Source: Pedobacter psychrodurus
GTDB taxonomy: Bacteria > Bacteroidota > Bacteroidia > Sphingobacteriales > Sphingobacteriaceae
NCBI RefSeq assembly: GCF_004331735.1
Contig: NZ_SJSO01000010.1
Location: 1 to 33,039, forward strand
Reading direction: 5' to 3'
Length of the DNA stretch: 33,039 bases
Under the pieces are notes generated by a model. The model worked only from the letters and a program-made list of their open reading frames with translations. It was not told the origin of the DNA and searched no databases. Within the stretch, counting starts at the first letter, position 1, and each line of letters opens with the position of its first letter. Shown in pieces: positions 25,757 through 33,037 of this stretch. The position numbers and the translations under genes were made by a program.

Positions 25757-27589
25757 TCACTTTAATGTTTTAAAATCAGCATCTTTTAAATTGAGCTGAT
25801 GCATGGCCTGCAGCAAGGGTGTATTATTGGGTTTTATACTTAATACACCTGTTGTGCTTTGGGGAACGATAACGATCCTAACCTTATCTACAGGGTATGC
25901 CATAAAGGTTGAACCAAATCCATTATAAAATGAAATTCTAACTTTTGCAGTAGTTGCATCAACCCTCAACGAATAGCTATAAATTAAATTTTGATTTGGG
26001 GTTTGACTTAAGTCAGTATAATTCAACTGTTTCCAGCTATAAACACCCGGAGCTTCTGTTCTGCGCATGTACACCATTACAATACCTTTACTTACCGCAG
26101 CTACATTTATGGCAGGAATATTAAATACCGATGTAGTATCGTTAAATGAAACCCCATGTTTTTTTAATGCGTAGGTATTAAAATTAGCTCCTTCAACATT
26201 CCAGGTAAAGGTTACATTATCTGGGGTTTCTAAAGAGACTACATTAGCATTTCCATCTGCGCCATTAGCACCTTTTAAAGATGTACCCGGAAAAGGCCAA
26301 GCGCCACCTGTTTTAGGGCCATACATCACATAACTTGTTAAGTCTATGTAAAAATCACCATCGTTACCTAATGTATTTTGCGGAAAACCACCTCCGCTTA
26401 AAATTTTATTTCCATTGGTACCATTAGTTCCATTTGTACCGTTTGCTCCATTAGTTCCATCGGCACCTTTTAAATCAGTTCCCATGCCCCAGCCAAAAAG
26501 GGCTGTTTTAGGTCCATAAATCATAATCGGTAGCCTCGAAATGTAGAAATCACCAACTTTCCCCAAACCAGGATCGGGAGCAGTTTCTCCACTATAAATA
26601 ACAGTACCATCGGCACCTGCAGGACCAGTAGGTCCTTGAGCCCCAGCTGCCCCACGCAAAAGAATAGGAACACCCCAACCTGCATTATCTTTAGGGCCAT
26701 ATAACAGATAATTGGTTTTATCTAAATAATAATCGCCAAGTACCCCAACAGTTGATATCGGAGCGCCGTTTCCACTTAGGGTTGTACTGCCATTTGTACC
26801 GTTGGTTCCGTTTGTACCATTAGCCCCATTTGTACCGTTGGTTCCATTCGTACCATCGGTTCCATTAGTACCGTTAGCCCCATTAATACCATTAGTGCCC
26901 TTAAGTACAATTGGTGTACCCCAAGCCCCAGCGGTTTTTGGTCCGTATAAATTACCCGTGGTTTTATCTAAATAATAATCTCCGTTGGCTCCTACTGTAG
27001 CAACAGGAACACCCGAGCCACTATAGATAATGCTTCCATCCTTGCCCGCAGCGCCAGTTGGACCTTGTGCACCATCAGCACCACGCAATAAAATCGGGAT
27101 GCCCCAACCAGAGCCTGTTTTTGGTCCGTATAATTGATAATTGGTTTTATCAAGATAATAATCTCCTGCTATACCAGCCGATGAAGATGGAATACCATTT
27201 CCACTTAAAGTAGTGCTGCCATTGGTTCCATTTGTACCATTAACGCCATTCATCCCGTTCGAACCATTTGTACCATTGGTACCGTTCGCACCCGCTATAC
27301 CCATTAAAGTAACTGGTGTACCCCAGCCAGCAGCTATTTTTGGCCCGTAAAGGTTTCCTGTTGTCCGATCTAAATAATAATCACCATTTGCGCCAAGCGC
27401 TGCCGGAGGTGTGCCTGTTCCACTATAAATAATGCTGCCATCTTTGCCTGCAGCGCCTACAGCGCCAGCATTTCCTGCTACCCCTTGTGGTCCGGCCGGC
27501 CCTTCTGGCCCTTCCAATCCAGTTTCAGAACACGAATTAAATAAGATAGCAATAAAGCAGATGATAAGAAAAGCGTAAAAATTTTTCAT
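25757..27589 (-). CDS. Collagen-like repeat lipoprotein, first gene of the surface operon
   Basis: This 610-residue lipoprotein (lipobox LFNSC, Cys20) continues directly into Gly-X-Y triplets (GLEGPEGPAGPQG). Six 30-residue modules of the type GDYYLDKTTGNLYGPK...WGTP follow. They alternate between two subtypes and are separated by collagen-like runs, alternately GPTGAAGKDG and Gly-Thr-Asn arrays. The C-terminal 165 residues (from NVVSLETPDN) form a beta-rich globular domain of the kind that ends many Bacteroidota collagen-like lipoproteins. Triplet runs should form a trimeric triple helix, giving a stalk projecting from the outer membrane. It heads the operon. A TAnnTTTG box lies at 27721-27714, with about 118 bases of leader. 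Confidence 0.88.
   Translation of the reverse strand: MKNFYAFLIICFIAILFNSCSETGLEGPEGPAGPQGVAGNAGAVGAAGKDGSIIYSGTGTPPAALGANGDYYLDRTTGNLYGPKIAAGWGTPVTLMGIAGANGTNGTNGSNGMNGVNGTNGTNGSTTLSGNGIPSSSAGIAGDYYLDKTNYQLYGPKTGSGWGIPILLRGADGAQGPTGAAGKDGSIIYSGSGVPVATVGANGDYYLDKTTGNLYGPKTAGAWGTPIVLKGTNGINGANGTNGTDGTNGTNGTNGANGTNGTNGTNGSTTLSGNGAPISTVGVLGDYYLDKTNYLLYGPKDNAGWGVPILLRGAAGAQGPTGPAGADGTVIYSGETAPDPGLGKVGDFYISRLPIMIYGPKTALFGWGMGTDLKGADGTNGANGTNGTNGTNGNKILSGGGFPQNTLGNDGDFYIDLTSYVMYGPKTGGAWPFPGTSLKGANGADGNANVVSLETPDNVTFTWNVEGANFNTYALKKHGVSFNDTTSVFNIPAINVAAVSKGIVMVYMRRTEAPGVYSWKQLNYTDLSQTPNQNLIYSYSLRVDATTAKVRISFYNGFGSTFMAYPVDKVRIVIVPQSTTGVLSIKPNNTPLLQAMHQLNLKDADFKTLK
26411..26467 (-). repeat. 9-bp tandem array coding Gly-Thr/Ala/Asp-Asn triplets (run 3)
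   Basis: It codes about six triplets (residues 375-393). Third-codon positions vary between units, so it is imperfect at DNA level. Confidence 0.75.
26786..26899 (-). repeat. 9-bp tandem array coding Gly-Thr-Asn triplets (run 2)
   Basis: It codes about twelve triplets (residues 231-268), mostly Gly-Thr-Asn with some Ala, Asp and Ile. It is longer than run 1, which accounts for the length difference between the first two superrepeat copies. Confidence 0.8.
27218..27301 (-). repeat. 9-bp tandem array coding Gly-X-Asn triplets (run 1)
   Basis: It codes about nine triplets (residues 97-124): Gly-Thr-Asn with Ser, Met and Val variants. Confidence 0.75.
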
Positions 27590-27875
27590 AATGATAATTT
27601 TTGATTAGTTGAAGGTATTGCCCCAGCCACAAGAATTTGGAACCTAATCGATGAACGGAACGAAATAATCGGTAAAGGGTTTTCTTGATGTTTGTAATTG
27701 AAATGATCACAGTCAAATTTATCCCAGAACGTTCGTTGCGACATAGTACAAACACGACAACCTTTCTATAACTCATCTTATTTCTGCCAACACCAATAAA
27801 TTCTGATAAAATGCTTAACTTGGATATAACAAACGTTTTATAACTTCGCCTCTCACCTTTAAAGGTCAAAATAGT
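27590..27875. promoter_or_regulatory. Divergent promoter region, surface operon / AraC regulator
   Basis: This 286-base spacer has no gene. For the minus-strand operon, TAAATTTG (27721-27714) fits the -7 consensus, though the nearest upstream TTTG is 27 bases away. A perfect palindrome ACCTTTAAAGGT (27855-27866) ends ten bases before the AraC start and could serve autoregulation. Confidence 0.5.
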
Positions 27876-28721
27876 ATGGGTTTTACCTATTTTATGCCTG
27901 AACCAAGTTTGCAACAATATGTGGAGAACATTATTGTTATAGACCTCAATTTCAACGAAGATTTCATTAAAGAGATCACAATCGTTCCCGATTACAGGTC
28001 TTGCTTATGTTTCATACTAGAAGACAAGATTAGCGCTTATGAAAACGGGCAATTGGTGGAAAGAGAAAACGTGATTCTGGCCAGCTTCCATTTATTTTCT
28101 ACGATCATGAACCTGGGCAAAAAACACCGGGCAGTATGTGTGCAATTTAAGCCGATCGGCTGGAACAGTTTGATGGAAAACGTACCTCAGAATGAAGTAC
28201 TCAACAAGTGTTATGATGCGAAATTATTTTTAGGAAGTTATGCAGCTATATTAACCGAACGTTTGGCAGAAGCAAGCTCGGCCCCGGCACAAAACCACAT
28301 CATTCAATCTTTTCTGAAGGAAAAATTGAACAGCTTAGCAGCAGCCTCTCCCTTCGATCGGGCCATTGATGCTTTTATCCGGTCGGGCGGTAACCTGACC
28401 ATAGAGCAAACCGCCTCGTTGGCCTGTTTAAGTCTGCGGCAGTTTGAAAGGCTCTGTAACCATAAAATTGGCGTTTCACCGAGAATGTTTGGCCGTTTAA
28501 TTAGATTTTCTAACACTTATAAACTTAAAGAAAAACATCCAAACCTATCGTGGAACAAGATTGCATTTCATTGTGGCTATTTCGACCATATGCATCTCAT
28601 CCGCGACTTTAAACAGTTTTCGGGTACGATCCCGAGTATTACTGAAGACGAAGACCATTTTAGGTCATTCCCTTACGATCGACATAAAAATAATCGTTCA
28701 ATCAAGCCCATCCAGTTTTAA
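27876..28721 (+). CDS. AraC-family transcriptional regulator
   Basis: This 281-residue cytosolic regulator has an N-terminal sensor domain (about 1-150; opening MPEPSLQQYVENIIVID, with AVCVQFKPIGW) like that found in many Bacteroidota AraC proteins. The C-terminal AraC DNA-binding domain has two helix-turn-helix units: LTIEQTASLACLSLRQFERL (about 175-194) and LSWNKIAFHCGYFDHMHLIR with the closing DFKQFSG motif. It is transcribed away from the collagen-like operon, the classical place for a direct regulator, and overlaps the kinase gene by 20 bases tail-to-tail. The inducer is unknown. Confidence 0.9.
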   Translation: MGFTYFMPEPSLQQYVENIIVIDLNFNEDFIKEITIVPDYRSCLCFILEDKISAYENGQLVERENVILASFHLFSTIMNLGKKHRAVCVQFKPIGWNSLMENVPQNEVLNKCYDAKLFLGSYAAILTERLAEASSAPAQNHIIQSFLKEKLNSLAAASPFDRAIDAFIRSGGNLTIEQTASLACLSLRQFERLCNHKIGVSPRMFGRLIRFSNTYKLKEKHPNLSWNKIAFHCGYFDHMHLIRDFKQFSGTIPSITEDEDHFRSFPYDRHKNNRSIKPIQF

Positions 28722-30852
28722 AAACCAGGGTAATTTCGGTACCATTTTCGGTACTGCTGCTGATGTTAAACACTGCATTAATTTTTGAGGCAAGTTCCTT
28801 AACAATCAATAACCCATAACCAGATGATTTACTTTTTACCTGCTTATTGTCTATTAACGCCTGGATCTGATCAGCAGGAATTACCTCACCTTGATTAATT
28901 ACAGCGATATAAATCTGGCTATTTTGATTTAAACCTGCCTTTAAATAAATTGTTGTTTGGTTAAAAGCATGATTGATTGCATTCTGTACCAAATTGCGTA
29001 AAATAATCAGCAATAAATTTTGATCACTGTTTAAGCTGCTTATCCCTTTAATTTCTGTAATTAGCCTTATTTCTTTGGCATCGGCCTGATTTTGCATCAA
29101 TAAGATGGTATCGCTGAACAATTGGGTCAAATCAACCTCATCAATGTCGATTTCAAAATTTTCCATCTGACTTTTAGACCAGAGTAATAGATCCTCCATT
29201 GTTTCTAAGAGATTTTTCGAAGATGTTATTAATTTTTGTCGATGCTGATCCCGCTTTTCTTCAGATACCTGGATATCATTTTTTTGTTGGAGCTTTAAAA
29301 AAGTGAATAACTGACTTACAGGACTCCGTAAATCGTGCGAAATAATACCAAATAATTTTGTTTTGGTTAAATTGGATTCATTGAGTTTTTTATTTAGAAT
29401 ATCTAATTCTCGGTTTTTTTGATCTAAAATATTAGCCGATTGCTTTTTATTCCTGTAAATGGCATACAATAACACAGCAACTAAACCTGATAGTAAAAGA
29501 CCTGATATGAGCCACCATTTTTGTTTTTTGGCAAATACCAGTTGTTCGTTCTGAATATTGATCAATTGCTTCTTTTCTTTATTTTGATATTTTTCTTCTG
29601 CTTCAGCGAATATTTTTTTGGTATCAACTGCAGTTAAAGAATCTTTAACCATGCTTAGTTTTTTGCTGTAGGCATATGCTTGCTCCCAATTGCCTAAACC
29701 TGCATAACAATTTGCTATGTTTTCTATCGTAAGGATGCGCATATCATGATAGCTCCAGGCAAGCGCCAACGGTTCGGCTTTTTTAAAGTAAGGCAATGCT
29801 TTTGTATAATCCTTTAACGCCAGGTATACTTTTCCATTCACGTAATTTAATTGTGCTTTATAAAAATCAAAGGCCCAGATTTCACCTATTGTATTGGCAT
29901 GCGTACTGTATTTTAAAGCTTCTTTATTTTTACCAAATTTGATAAAGCCCTGCGCCAGGTACATATCAGCATCTAAACAGTTGTTCCATAATTCGGCATT
30001 ACTGTATTTTTTGCAAATATTTAATAAGCTATCATAGTATAGTTCTGCCTCGCTCATTTTCTTTGTGACCATTAGGTTTTTGGCGGTATACATATAATAA
30101 TAGCTTAGCAAAACTTGATTTTTAACTAAATACTTGCGCATTTCCTCCAAATAAACCTGTTGTTTCGCCTCCTGGTCCATATTACCATAACTTCTTGAAA
30201 CAATAACCGCAGCCTCTGCTACTTCATCCGAACTTATTTTTTTCAACTGGTATAATTCCTTATAATTTGAGAAGGCGTTTAAGGCATATTGAAGTGCTTT
30301 CCCATCGTTTCCAGTCAATTTATAATACCTCGAAAGAAATAAGAGTGCTGCGGCTTCCGCATATTTATCTTTTTTGCTATCAACCACCGCTTGCAACACC
30401 TTTGCAATTGAATCCCTGAGGACTTTGCCTGATTTCTTTTCCGGATTACACAGCGACAAGATAGCGCCTAATGATTGAGTGATGGTTTTTGTATCGGCAA
30501 CTTGTTTAGCATATTTTATGGCTTGTTCATAATTTTTGATACAGGAATCAGAAGAAGCAGTGCTTGATTCAGTTAAAAGTCCTTTGTAAAACCAAAAACG
30601 ACTCAAATGCTTCGCATCGTTTTTTGGGGTAATTTTTAATGCTGTAGTTAGGGTTGTTTCGAGTAATTTATTATCTCCTGCCAAATAAACAGAATCGCAC
30701 GAAAGAAGTAACTTTTCTAAATCATTATTAATATTATTTGTCGGTTTTATTTTAGGAAAATCTGGTTGCTTTTGGGCAAATACCCCTGCATAATAAAAGA
30801 AAAGAAAAAAAATAACGATGCTGTAATTGCTAAATAGGTATTTTTTCATCAT
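28702..30852 (-). CDS. TPR-containing sensor histidine kinase
   Basis: This 716-residue membrane kinase has a signal peptide (1-26, ending GVFAQ) and a periplasmic region of TPR-like helix pairs (about 40-420; DYTKALPYFKKAEPLALAWS, LGNWEQAYAYSKKLS). One transmembrane helix (WWLISGLLLSGLVAVLLYAI, about 446-465) and a short coiled coil follow. The HisKA dimerisation domain has phospho-acceptor His506 in ISHDLRSPVS. In the ATPase domain the N-box NLVQNAINHAF and the G2 box SSGYGLLIVKELA are normal, but the G1 box reads INQGEVIP instead of DNGxGI. It is encoded 19 bases after the LytTR regulator, its evident partner. The input signal is unknown. Confidence 0.9.
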   Translation of the reverse strand: MMKKYLFSNYSIVIFFLFFYYAGVFAQKQPDFPKIKPTNNINNDLEKLLLSCDSVYLAGDNKLLETTLTTALKITPKNDAKHLSRFWFYKGLLTESSTASSDSCIKNYEQAIKYAKQVADTKTITQSLGAILSLCNPEKKSGKVLRDSIAKVLQAVVDSKKDKYAEAAALLFLSRYYKLTGNDGKALQYALNAFSNYKELYQLKKISSDEVAEAAVIVSRSYGNMDQEAKQQVYLEEMRKYLVKNQVLLSYYYMYTAKNLMVTKKMSEAELYYDSLLNICKKYSNAELWNNCLDADMYLAQGFIKFGKNKEALKYSTHANTIGEIWAFDFYKAQLNYVNGKVYLALKDYTKALPYFKKAEPLALAWSYHDMRILTIENIANCYAGLGNWEQAYAYSKKLSMVKDSLTAVDTKKIFAEAEEKYQNKEKKQLINIQNEQLVFAKKQKWWLISGLLLSGLVAVLLYAIYRNKKQSANILDQKNRELDILNKKLNESNLTKTKLFGIISHDLRSPVSQLFTFLKLQQKNDIQVSEEKRDQHRQKLITSSKNLLETMEDLLLWSKSQMENFEIDIDEVDLTQLFSDTILLMQNQADAKEIRLITEIKGISSLNSDQNLLLIILRNLVQNAINHAFNQTTIYLKAGLNQNSQIYIAVINQGEVIPADQIQALIDNKQVKSKSSGYGLLIVKELASKINAVFNISSSTENGTEITLVFKTGWA

Positions 30853-30871
30853 TGATATTTAAAGTCAACCA

Positions 30872-31582
30872 TCAATTAAAAATTTTCTTAGCTTCCTTAA
30901 CATACGTTTTACCTACCGGAATAACGCTTGCCCCCATATCAATACTTTTTAAGCTCGTACCTTGAATTTTATTAATAGAAACCACGTAGCTTCGATGAAT
31001 ACGGATAAATTTGCCGCTAGGCAACGACTCTAGAAATGCACTCAAGGTAGTTAAAGTTAGATAGTTTTTATTTAAGGTAACAACTTTCGTATAATCGCCA
31101 AAAGCCTCTAAATAAATAATCTCATTTACATTTAGTTTAACCGTAGCATAACCCTCCTTAAAGATGACATTTTCATTTTCGAATAAAATATCATATAACT
31201 CTGCCTTCTCTTTAAGAATAACAAAATCAGTTAACCGCTTCATACATACATCAAATCGATCGCTTTCTACAGGCTTTAAAATAAAATCAAAAACCTTGAG
31301 CAAAAAACCTTCTAATGCATACTCAGGATGAGCTGAAATAATAACATTAATGGTACTGGTATTATTAATGGTTCTGATAAATTCGAGTCCATTAATATCT
31401 GGCATATCTATATCCACAAACAGAATGTCTGGATGGTGCGCATTGAAAAAACTCAATGCTTCAATACAGTTGTCAAAGCTTCCAACTCGTTTTAAATCTG
31501 AAGATCTATCTATTTCATTTTCAACAGATTTCCTATCTAAGTCAGAATCATCAACAACAATACAAGATAACGGGACTCTCAT
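30872..31582 (-). CDS. LytTR-family response regulator
   Basis: This 236-residue regulator has an N-terminal receiver domain (about 5-120): acidic pair Asp11/Asp12 in CIVVDDSD, phosphorylation site Asp57 in ILFVDIDMPDINGLEF, and the conserved Lys in FILKPVE. The C-terminal LytTR DNA-binding domain (about 138-236) shows IIYLEAFGDYTKVV, FIRIHRSYVVSINKI and IPVGKTYVKEAKKIF. It is the first gene of a two-gene operon with the histidine kinase. A palindrome lies 62 bases upstream of its start. Confidence 0.92.
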   Translation of the reverse strand: MRVPLSCIVVDDSDLDRKSVENEIDRSSDLKRVGSFDNCIEALSFFNAHHPDILFVDIDMPDINGLEFIRTINNTSTINVIISAHPEYALEGFLLKVFDFILKPVESDRFDVCMKRLTDFVILKEKAELYDILFENENVIFKEGYATVKLNVNEIIYLEAFGDYTKVVTLNKNYLTLTTLSAFLESLPSGKFIRIHRSYVVSINKIQGTSLKSIDMGASVIPVGKTYVKEAKKIFN

Positions 31583-31644
31583 ACGATTAGCGGATTAGAT
31601 GTATAAACATAGCAAAAAAATTACAGTCTGCGTACCAAAAAATA

Positions 31645-31664
31645 TTTGGATAAAATTATCCAAA
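31645..31664. promoter_or_regulatory. Palindrome upstream of the LytTR regulator
   Basis: TTTGGATAA-AA-TTATCCAAA is a perfect 9-2-9 palindrome, extended by AATA/TATT with a one-base bulge. The 2-base centre makes it a DNA dyad rather than an RNA hairpin. It is a candidate binding site in the promoter region of the two-component operon. Confidence 0.5.
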
Positions 31665-31702
31665 ATATTGAATATCACTAATATTTTTAGCAATTCTAAC
31701 TT

Positions 31703-31810
31703 ATGATGAGCGTAGATGAAAAACAATATTTTAAAGGACGGGGTGCTCAGGTTAATCCATATAACAAATATTTTAAAGATGTTTACGTAAAAAGGGTCCA
31801 AGGCACATAA
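31703..31810 (+). pseudogene. N-terminal remnant of a PA0069-family radical SAM protein
   Basis: This 35-residue frame contains DEKQYFKGRGAQVNPYNKYF, which matches the distinctive opening of PA0069/SplB-like radical SAM proteins (KGRGA followed by NPxNRF). It then breaks at TAA 31808. The CxxxCxxC iron-sulfur motif and everything after the first 30 residues are absent from the window. It therefore cannot be functional and is best read as the stub left after deletion or rearrangement. Confidence 0.6.
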
Positions 31811-32225
31811 CTGTATAAAGCAACCGGTCGGGTTGCATAACAATAGTTACCTCTAAATATTCTTTTTTCGTTCTGTGTGGACACTGAACGAGGATAAAAC
31901 AGCCTCATCCAGTTTTAAGTATTATTCATAGTGAACAATAAGCCGGTTGGGGTGATAATTTAGCCACGGAAGCACTGATCACACGGAGTATTCATTTACT
32001 TTACTTTATCTTCAATCTGATCAGGAGTTAAGCAATGGCAAGGTTTATTGAATATACAATTGAGGAATGGGATGCAAGCCACGTAATGGTTTTAATATAG
32101 AAGTAATGTGATTTAAAGATAAGGAAATGGGCACCAAGAAAAAAATTAACTACCTCTTGATGATCCCTTTATAATAAAACTCAATTCTTTTTCCTTGGGC
32201 ACTTTATATCACTTCAACGAAGCCG
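31811..32225. other. Intergenic stretch with hairpin and repeat copy B
   Basis: There is no intact gene. It holds a hairpin GCAACC-GGTCG-GGTTGC (31820-31836), a CGTTCTGTG motif after a T-run (about 31861-31877) resembling one near 14170, repeat copy B, and a 21-residue ATG frame (32035-32100) starting MARFIEYT. Its first residues echo the MKQFIEQT start beside copy A. Confidence 0.55.
31959..32026. repeat. Dispersed intergenic repeat, copy B
   Basis: It shares TTTAGCCACGGAAGCACTGA exactly with copy A (14089-14155), then GAGTATTCAT and AATCTGATC in the same order and nearly the same spacing. Both copies are followed by an ATG frame reading M-x-x-F-I-E-x-T. Confidence 0.85.
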
Positions 32226-32233
32226 TACATTTG
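32226..32233 (+). promoter_or_regulatory. -7 promoter box of the 192-aa gene
   Basis: TACATTTG fits TAnnTTTG exactly; 19 bases upstream there is only TTTA instead of TTTG. Transcription would start about 10 bases before the ATG at 32247, giving a very short leader. Confidence 0.5.
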
Positions 32234-32246
32234 TAAAAAAAAACCA

Positions 32247-32825
32247 ATGAACGATATTACAGATTACCCTGTCCTGGCATATGTTGTTAAGCTTATCAAA
32301 AACACCATTACCGACATCAAAATAGAATATATTGCCCCAGCTAGCGTAGAACTTAAGGACGGCAATGACACGATATACCTTCAACAGCGATCAGATGAAA
32401 ATGGTAATCCTTCAACGATTTTCATCAAAGACCCCAAGGATATCATCTTCAGTGAAGACCTGCTTCCCGCTTTAAAGAACCTGCAGGATGGAGCTGAAGG
32501 AAAAACAGCACAAGAGTTATTGAATGCCAGGGTGATTATCAATGAATTGGATGTAGAAACACGCCTGATCTTCCAGGCAGTAAAGGATCATTTCGACGAG
32601 ATTAGCAACAGCTACGAATTTTCTAAGGCAATTGAAAAACAGGCAGACAAAATAAAAAGTAACTTTAAGTTTGGGAGTCATGCCTTTGAGCTAACTGTGA
32701 TTAATGATAAGCAGCTGATCTCTGTTACAGCAGGGTTTTCTCCTTCATTTGATGAGTCCATAAAAAAAACGATCGAAAATGACGCGGCTAAGGTTCAGCT
32801 GGCCGTTCAAAAAATATTTAGGTAA
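32247..32825 (+). CDS. Hypothetical protein (192 aa)
   Basis: This is an intact 192-residue frame without signal peptide, membrane segment or cysteine, hence cytosolic. The N-terminal half is beta-rich (IEYIAPASVELKDGNDTIYL, STIFIKDPKDIIF). The middle is helical and charged (QELLNARVIINELDVETRLI, YEFSKAIEKQADKIKSNFKF), and the end has two strands and a helix (FELTVINDKQLISVTAGFS). I do not recognise the family. The gene has its own promoter box and converges on the gene at the right edge. Confidence 0.7.
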   Translation: MNDITDYPVLAYVVKLIKNTITDIKIEYIAPASVELKDGNDTIYLQQRSDENGNPSTIFIKDPKDIIFSEDLLPALKNLQDGAEGKTAQELLNARVIINELDVETRLIFQAVKDHFDEISNSYEFSKAIEKQADKIKSNFKFGSHAFELTVINDKQLISVTAGFSPSFDESIKKTIENDAAKVQLAVQKIFR

Positions 32826-32860
32826 TTAAACCAGCAGCATTTAAAGATTAAAAACTAAAA

Positions 32861-32894
32861 AGAAATGCCCTGCCTTATCGGTACGGGCACTTCT
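32861..32894 (-). terminator. Terminator of the right-edge gene
   Basis: On the minus strand, AGAAGTGCCC pairs with GGGCATTTCT (one mismatch) with further pairing inside the loop, followed by TTTTAGTTTTT. It starts three bases after the stop of the minus-strand gene and may also serve the converging plus-strand gene. Confidence 0.7.
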
Positions 32895-32896
32895 CC

Positions 32897-33037
32897 TCAA
32901 ACAGTACTTTTTATTTTACGTTCTTCTTCTTTGTTAACTTTGTAAAGATCTCCCGCGCCCTGGGAAATAAGCTCTGCTAAAGAGCTCCTTTTTCCGTTCT
33001 CATACATCGCCGAAGAAGGCTCACCTGTAGCGGTCGG
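32897..33037 (-). CDS. C-terminal end of an unidentified protein (partial)
   Basis: A minus-strand frame is open from the right edge for 46 codons and stops at 32897. It contains YENGKRSSLAELISQGAGDL followed by YKVNKEEERKIKSTV. It is hydrophilic and ends in a charged helix. The stop is followed at once by a hairpin with a T-rich tail, which supports a real gene end. The family is not recognisable from this fragment, and the start lies outside the window. Confidence 0.6.
   Translation of the reverse strand, partial: PTATGEPSSAMYENGKRSSLAELISQGAGDLYKVNKEEERKIKSTV

Larger units (their letters stand above)
26270..27448 (-). repeat. Three tandem copies of a two-module superrepeat
   Basis: Within the collagen-like gene the order of modules is A-B-A-B-A-B. 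A modules follow G-x-DG-x-x-IYSG and are followed by a Gly-Thr-Asn run; B modules follow STTLSGNG or KILSGGG. Unit boundaries are near residues 48, 182 and 325, so the units are about 134, 143 and 116 residues. The first two copies are close in sequence and the third has diverged. Confidence 0.85.

Noticed and set aside
26270..27448. Regular repeats resembling a CRISPR array
   Set aside because: The periodicity is 9 bp and about 400 bp, in frame, and codes Gly-X-Y triplets and modules; there are no unique spacers and no cas genes.
27537..27917. 126-codon minus-strand frame
   Set aside because: It overlaps the collagen-like gene start, the divergent promoter and the AraC start, and reads as non-protein sequence.
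31595..31843. 82-codon minus-strand frame, strongly hydrophobic
   Set aside because: It overlaps the radical SAM stub and the palindrome and has biased AT-rich composition that yields Phe/Ile/Leu by chance; no signal or domain pattern.
32128..32209. Imperfect long inverted repeat (GGGCACCAAG / CTTGGGCAC)
   Set aside because: Several mismatches and a loop of over 40 bases make a terminator or mobile-element end unconvincing.
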